Of a stretch of 48,167 nucleotides of DNA, positions 44,832 through 48,167 are shown piece after piece. The stretch spans positions 1 through 48,167 of the forward strand of contig JANQRB010000070.1 of NCBI GenBank assembly GCA_028284775.1, written 5' to 3'. The first letter of the stretch is position 1, and each line of letters opens with the position of its first letter. A model generated the notes under the pieces. The model did not search any database, was not told where the DNA came from, and saw only the letters and a program-made list of their open reading frames with translations. Position numbers and translations under genes: made by a program. This stretch comes from Candidatus Kapaibacterium sp. Its GTDB lineage: Bacteria; Bacteroidota; Ignavibacteria; Kapaibacteriales; UBA7675.

Positions 44832-46718
44832 ATGACCGACAGTTCGCACGGAGCGCCAGATTCTAAATTCGACAACAAGACACCTAAGACAACGACGCGT
44901 CGTCCGTCACGCAGAACACTGCGAATCGCGTTGACCGGAAGCGGCGTCATTGTCATTACTGGCTTACTTCTCTTTCTCTTTGCCGGTCAATATCTGCAAC
45001 AGCTGGCTGATGGTATTGTTGCCAGGGCTCTCCGTGACGCCAGCACCCCTACTTCGACTATCAGCCTGGGAGCTGTCGACTTCAATGTGTGGAACAATAG
45101 TCTGACGCTTGACAGTCTCAGCCTGCGAAAGCACGATGCAAGCGACAGTCTTGCGGCCAGGTATACTCTTAAGATCGAATCTATCGCTTGTGAAGGTGTC
45201 GATTGGCTTGATCTGCTTGGCGGGCGCGGCATAGCGCTTGAGGCGGTCAAGATCAGCCGGCCGGCTTTGCGTTATTTTGCGACCGGCGCGCATTTCGACA
45301 ATTCAGAGCTGCCAGAATCTGCGACGCTCTTTCGTGACGCCAACCCGGCATCAGCGAACAAGCCGACCGGAGTCGACGAGGAGCCGGGACCAGGGCCGCC
45401 GCCTACCATAGCTTCGGACTCCGCGGCGGCCGCAGGAAATAGTAAGCGAGCTGATTCCGCCGATCTGGCTAAAACCGTCTCAACGATGATCGAGCTGCCA
45501 TTGGCGCAATCGGCCCTGGCTGAGTTTGGCTTTCTGCGCGCTGACTCGCTGACAATCGAGGACGGCAGCATTGTCGTCGGACATCTTCGAGGAGATACGC
45601 TGAAGAGGGCGGATTCGCTCAGCGGTATTCGGCTGAGCGCCGGAGGCCTTCGGCTCGATACCGCCGCTGGCGCTCTCCACCTGGCATCACAGATATTGCC
45701 GACGCTGCGCCTGGAGGCGGAGAACTTAATTTGGCGTCCCCGCGAATCCGACTACTGCCTGCGAGTGGCGGCGCTGCGCCTGGCAGGCGCAGCTTCGGCC
45801 CTGCAGTGCGACTCGCTTCGATATGCTCCCGAAATCAACGATGATAGCTATTTTCGCAAGCGTCGCTATCGCGATGACCGATTCCGTTTGTCGCTGCGCC
45901 AGGCCAGCATAGAAAATTTGCGAATGTCGTCATTGCTGAGCGGCAATGGCCTGCATGTTGGACATATTCTCCTGGACGGAGCCCGCCTCGATGTTCTCAG
46001 TGACAAACGCAAGGCCGTAGACAGGACATCATCCAATCCGAAAATGCCGCAGGAGATCCTGGCAAATCTGCAGCTGCCCCTGCGCATCGATTCGCTCTTG
46101 CTTAAAAATGCCGCGCTCAGTTATGGCGAACGGCACCGACGGAGTGGGACACCCGCCACAATGCGATTTAGCGATTTGCAGGCGCGGCTCGCAAACCTGT
46201 ATTCCGGCGCCGCTGCGTCTCCCGATCCGCAACCCGCCCACCTGGAAGCTCAGGCGAAATTGATGGGCCGGGGACTGATCACGCTCAATATAAGCATGTT
46301 GCCCGCTAGTCCTGATTTTTCAATGCATTACAGCGGATCGCTCAAGAAAATGGATCTGCGCTCATTGAATTCATTTCTCAAGGTCGCCGAAGCGCTGCGA
46401 ATCGAAGAAGGTCATACCCGACGGGCCGACTTCGACATCGCTGTCCGCAATGGGCGTGCAAGCGGACGCGTCGAAGCGATATATGAAAATTTGCGCATTA
46501 CCGTCCTCGATGAAGAATCCTTGGAAGAAGAGGGTATTTTAGGCGCCTTGACGTCATTTTTTGCGAATACCTTTGTTGTGCGTTCCAACAATGTCCCCGA
46601 TGAAGCGGGCCAGATGGAGCGCGGTAGGGTTCGTTATCAACGCGCTGCCGATGATGCGTTTTTCGGCTATTTATGGTTTGCGCTGCGGGGCGGCCTGGGC
46701 GAAATTGTCGGATTCTGA
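44832..46718 (+). CDS. AsmA/DUF748-like membrane-anchored periplasmic protein
   Basis: 628 residues; the ATG has AGGG six bases upstream. A basic cytoplasmic N-terminus (TTTRRPSRRTLR) precedes one transmembrane helix (~33-53, VIVITGLLLFLFAG). The periplasmic part begins with the pattern typical of AsmA-superfamily proteins: ISLGAVDFNVWNNSLTLDSLSL, then repeated strand pairs such as IALEAVKISRPALRYF, LRIDSLLLKNAALSYGE and ISMLPASPDFSMHYSGSLKKMDLRSLNSFL. The ending FALRGGLGEIVGF is like DUF748 tails. AsmA-type proteins form lipid-carrying grooves between membranes; whether this smaller member does so is inference. An acidic low-complexity stretch (~170-205) separates two beta regions. A TPR gene follows after 87 bp in the same frame. 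Confidence 0.78.
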   Translation: MTDSSHGAPDSKFDNKTPKTTTRRPSRRTLRIALTGSGVIVITGLLLFLFAGQYLQQLADGIVARALRDASTPTSTISLGAVDFNVWNNSLTLDSLSLRKHDASDSLAARYTLKIESIACEGVDWLDLLGGRGIALEAVKISRPALRYFATGAHFDNSELPESATLFRDANPASANKPTGVDEEPGPGPPPTIASDSAAAAGNSKRADSADLAKTVSTMIELPLAQSALAEFGFLRADSLTIEDGSIVVGHLRGDTLKRADSLSGIRLSAGGLRLDTAAGALHLASQILPTLRLEAENLIWRPRESDYCLRVAALRLAGAASALQCDSLRYAPEINDDSYFRKRRYRDDRFRLSLRQASIENLRMSSLLSGNGLHVGHILLDGARLDVLSDKRKAVDRTSSNPKMPQEILANLQLPLRIDSLLLKNAALSYGERHRRSGTPATMRFSDLQARLANLYSGAAASPDPQPAHLEAQAKLMGRGLITLNISMLPASPDFSMHYSGSLKKMDLRSLNSFLKVAEALRIEEGHTRRADFDIAVRNGRASGRVEAIYENLRITVLDEESLEEEGILGALTSFFANTFVVRSNNVPDEAGQMERGRVRYQRAADDAFFGYLWFALRGGLGEIVGF

Positions 46719-46805
46719 AGCCTTCGCCTGCTCAAATGGGGAGTACAGAGCGCTCAGCCATTGTACTATCAGGGTATCTACGAAGCCAGGGGAGCTTACG
46801 GACTG

Positions 46806-48167
46806 GTGAACGAGAGCAAACACAATACAGTGGATCCTGCTCCGAGCGAACAGGAGTTGGCAGAACTGCGCCGTTTGAGTCAGTCTATCCATGAGACGCT
46901 GCTGAGCTCGACGGCGGAGTCTTTGGGGGCGGCGCGGAAGGCGGCGCGGCGCATCGTACAGCTTCGCGGCACTGTAGCCGACAGCCCCGAGCTACAGGCA
47001 CTGGCAGTCGAAATGTTTGCACTCCTTGCCTTTGCCGAAGAGCGCCACGGCAATGAGCCGGACGCCCAACAACATCGTCTTGAAGTTCGGCGTTTGGTGG
47101 CCGAAAGTACACCCTCGTCGTATCTGCTGGAATCGCTCAGCAAGGCGGCGATGCTATTTAACCAGGCGGGCGATTCGGTACGCGCCTTAGAGTGCTGGCA
47201 CTGGGCCGAGGCGTTGACGGCAAGTGTTGAAGTCAGCCCCTCCCGTCTTGGACGCCTGCATGCCAATATAGGATTGGCTTATCGCAAATTGGGCGATTAC
47301 TCGCAATCGCTCAAGCACAGTTATCGCTCCCTGGATCTCTTCAAGAAGACGGGCGAGCTGCACTATCAGATCAGCGCCCTGCAGCAAATCGGCGGCGTGC
47401 TAGTCAATACCAACCGTGCCCGTGAAGCCTTGCCGCTGGTCGAGCGCAGCCTGTCTCTGGCCTCGAGCATCAATGAGATTGATCAGCAGACTATGGCCCT
47501 GAATCTGCTTGCCTCCGTCCTTATTGAACTCGACAAGCCGGAGCAGGCTCTTGAACATGCGCGCCAGTGCTGCAAATTGTGTATGGATCACGGTCTGAAT
47601 TCGCAACTGGCGGGCGCGTACAACAACCTGGGCGGCCTGTACAAAAAACTGAAGCGCTGGCGCAATGCGCAGGAATATTACGAACGCAGCCTGTCTTTGT
47701 ACAAAGAGCTGGGCGACTCTTACAACGTGGCAATACTTCTCCTGAACATCGGCCTGACCGCGCGCGACCTTGGCGAACAGGACAAAGCGCAGCAATACAT
47801 CAAACAGTCGATGCAGAAAGCCGATGCTATCGGAGCCCGACTACCGATGTTCCGCGCGCGTTTTCAGTTATTCGAAATCTGTAAAAAACAGGGCGCAATC
47901 GCCGAAGCGCTGCACTGGTACGAGCAGTATCACAATATTCGGGACCAGGTGTTCAACGAAGAGCAAAGTACGCGTGTGGCGGAGATGGAAGCACGCTACA
48001 AAGTTGAGCAGGTACGGCAGGAAGCGGAGATTTACCGCAATCTCAGCACGCAGCTCAGCAACAAAAATAAAGAGCTGGAGGATGCAAATGCGGAGATCAA
48101 GCGCCAACGCGACACGGTGCAGCAACAGGCACACAAAATCGAGGGCGCCAATGCCGCCCTGCGTGAC
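46806..48167 (+). CDS. TPR/coiled-coil signalling protein, 3' end outside window
   Basis: The reading frame is open to the window's end (454 codons). I place the start at GTG 46806 because GGGGAG lies about eleven bases upstream; the frame opens after the TGA at 46716, and no ATG is available before 47013. The visible protein is soluble. A helical N-terminus (ELAELRRLSQSIHETLL) leads to tandem tetratricopeptide repeats (ANIGLAYRKLGDYSQSLKHS; GAYNNLGGLYKKLKRWRNAQEYYERS; NIGLTARDLGEQDKAQQYI), then a long coiled coil (~390-450, EIYRNLSTQLSNKNKELEDANAEIKRQRDTV). This arrangement commonly precedes a kinase, cyclase, phosphatase or HTH output domain in FCB bacteria; which one cannot be seen here. 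Confidence 0.85.
   Translation, partial: MNESKHNTVDPAPSEQELAELRRLSQSIHETLLSSTAESLGAARKAARRIVQLRGTVADSPELQALAVEMFALLAFAEERHGNEPDAQQHRLEVRRLVAESTPSSYLLESLSKAAMLFNQAGDSVRALECWHWAEALTASVEVSPSRLGRLHANIGLAYRKLGDYSQSLKHSYRSLDLFKKTGELHYQISALQQIGGVLVNTNRAREALPLVERSLSLASSINEIDQQTMALNLLASVLIELDKPEQALEHARQCCKLCMDHGLNSQLAGAYNNLGGLYKKLKRWRNAQEYYERSLSLYKELGDSYNVAILLLNIGLTARDLGEQDKAQQYIKQSMQKADAIGARLPMFRARFQLFEICKKQGAIAEALHWYEQYHNIRDQVFNEEQSTRVAEMEARYKVEQVRQEAEIYRNLSTQLSNKNKELEDANAEIKRQRDTVQQQAHKIEGANAALRD

Noticed and set aside
1..48167. tRNA, rRNA, CRISPR, transposase or phage genes
   Set aside because: The gaps were read for T-arm motifs, regularly spaced repeats and terminal inverted repeats; none was convincing.

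Overview
The window looks like a chromosomal segment of a Gram-negative bacterium of the FCB superphylum, outside the classical Bacteroidia. Three secreted proteins (at 10891, 39832 and 41506) end in a type IX secretion (T9SS) type A C-terminal sorting domain. There are several signal-peptide-bearing beta-barrel proteins, and two large TPR regulator-like proteins, one ending in a LuxR-type helix-turn-helix. An Ignavibacteria, Kapabacteria or Chlorobi-relative lineage would fit, but no marker here settles it. I saw no rRNA, tRNA, CRISPR array, insertion sequence or phage gene, and codon use and gene density look like ordinary chromosome.

Layout. 1-738 (minus) is the 5' part of a CPA2 cation:proton antiporter. 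891-7251 (minus) is a run of four soluble phosphotransfer proteins: three kinases that begin with a receiver domain, and a response regulator that pairs one intact receiver with one lacking the phosphoacceptor Asp and a CheX-like domain. 7933-10617 (plus) is a secreted hexaheme cytochrome c. It converges on a minus-strand CAP/SCP-FnIII-T9SS protein (10891-12846), with a strong bidirectional hairpin between them. 13765-17551 (plus) holds a TPR/LuxR regulator and a WG-repeat protein, followed by asnS (17749-19143) and a barrel-like exported protein. 20965-23392 holds a small membrane protein, an unknown 115-residue protein and a fifth REC-kinase paralogous to the one at 6166.

24032-33109 (minus) is the least explained part of the window. 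It is a tight two-gene operon for a 1685-residue protein with a twin-arginine signal and a 1333-residue partner with no export signal. I recognise neither family. A diverged tandem copy of the operon's last ~25 codons and 3' flank lies directly downstream. The operon is divergent from an RCC1-propeller/beta-barrel gene pair (33659-37909). The shared 550-bp intergenic region carries two copies of the palindrome TGTTGCAACA.

38191-46718 (plus) encodes a barrel-like protein, a PQQ-type sugar dehydrogenase with a T9SS tail, an 11-Asp-box (BNR) propeller protein with a T9SS tail, an SRPBCC protein and an AsmA/DUF748-like membrane-anchored protein. The window ends inside a second TPR/coiled-coil protein.

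Overall the segment is dominated by cell-surface, periplasmic and secreted proteins (repeat propellers, barrels, cytochrome, oxidoreductase) and by cytoplasmic signalling without membrane sensors. asnS is the only core housekeeping gene. All family assignments come from reading motifs by eye; no database search was run.
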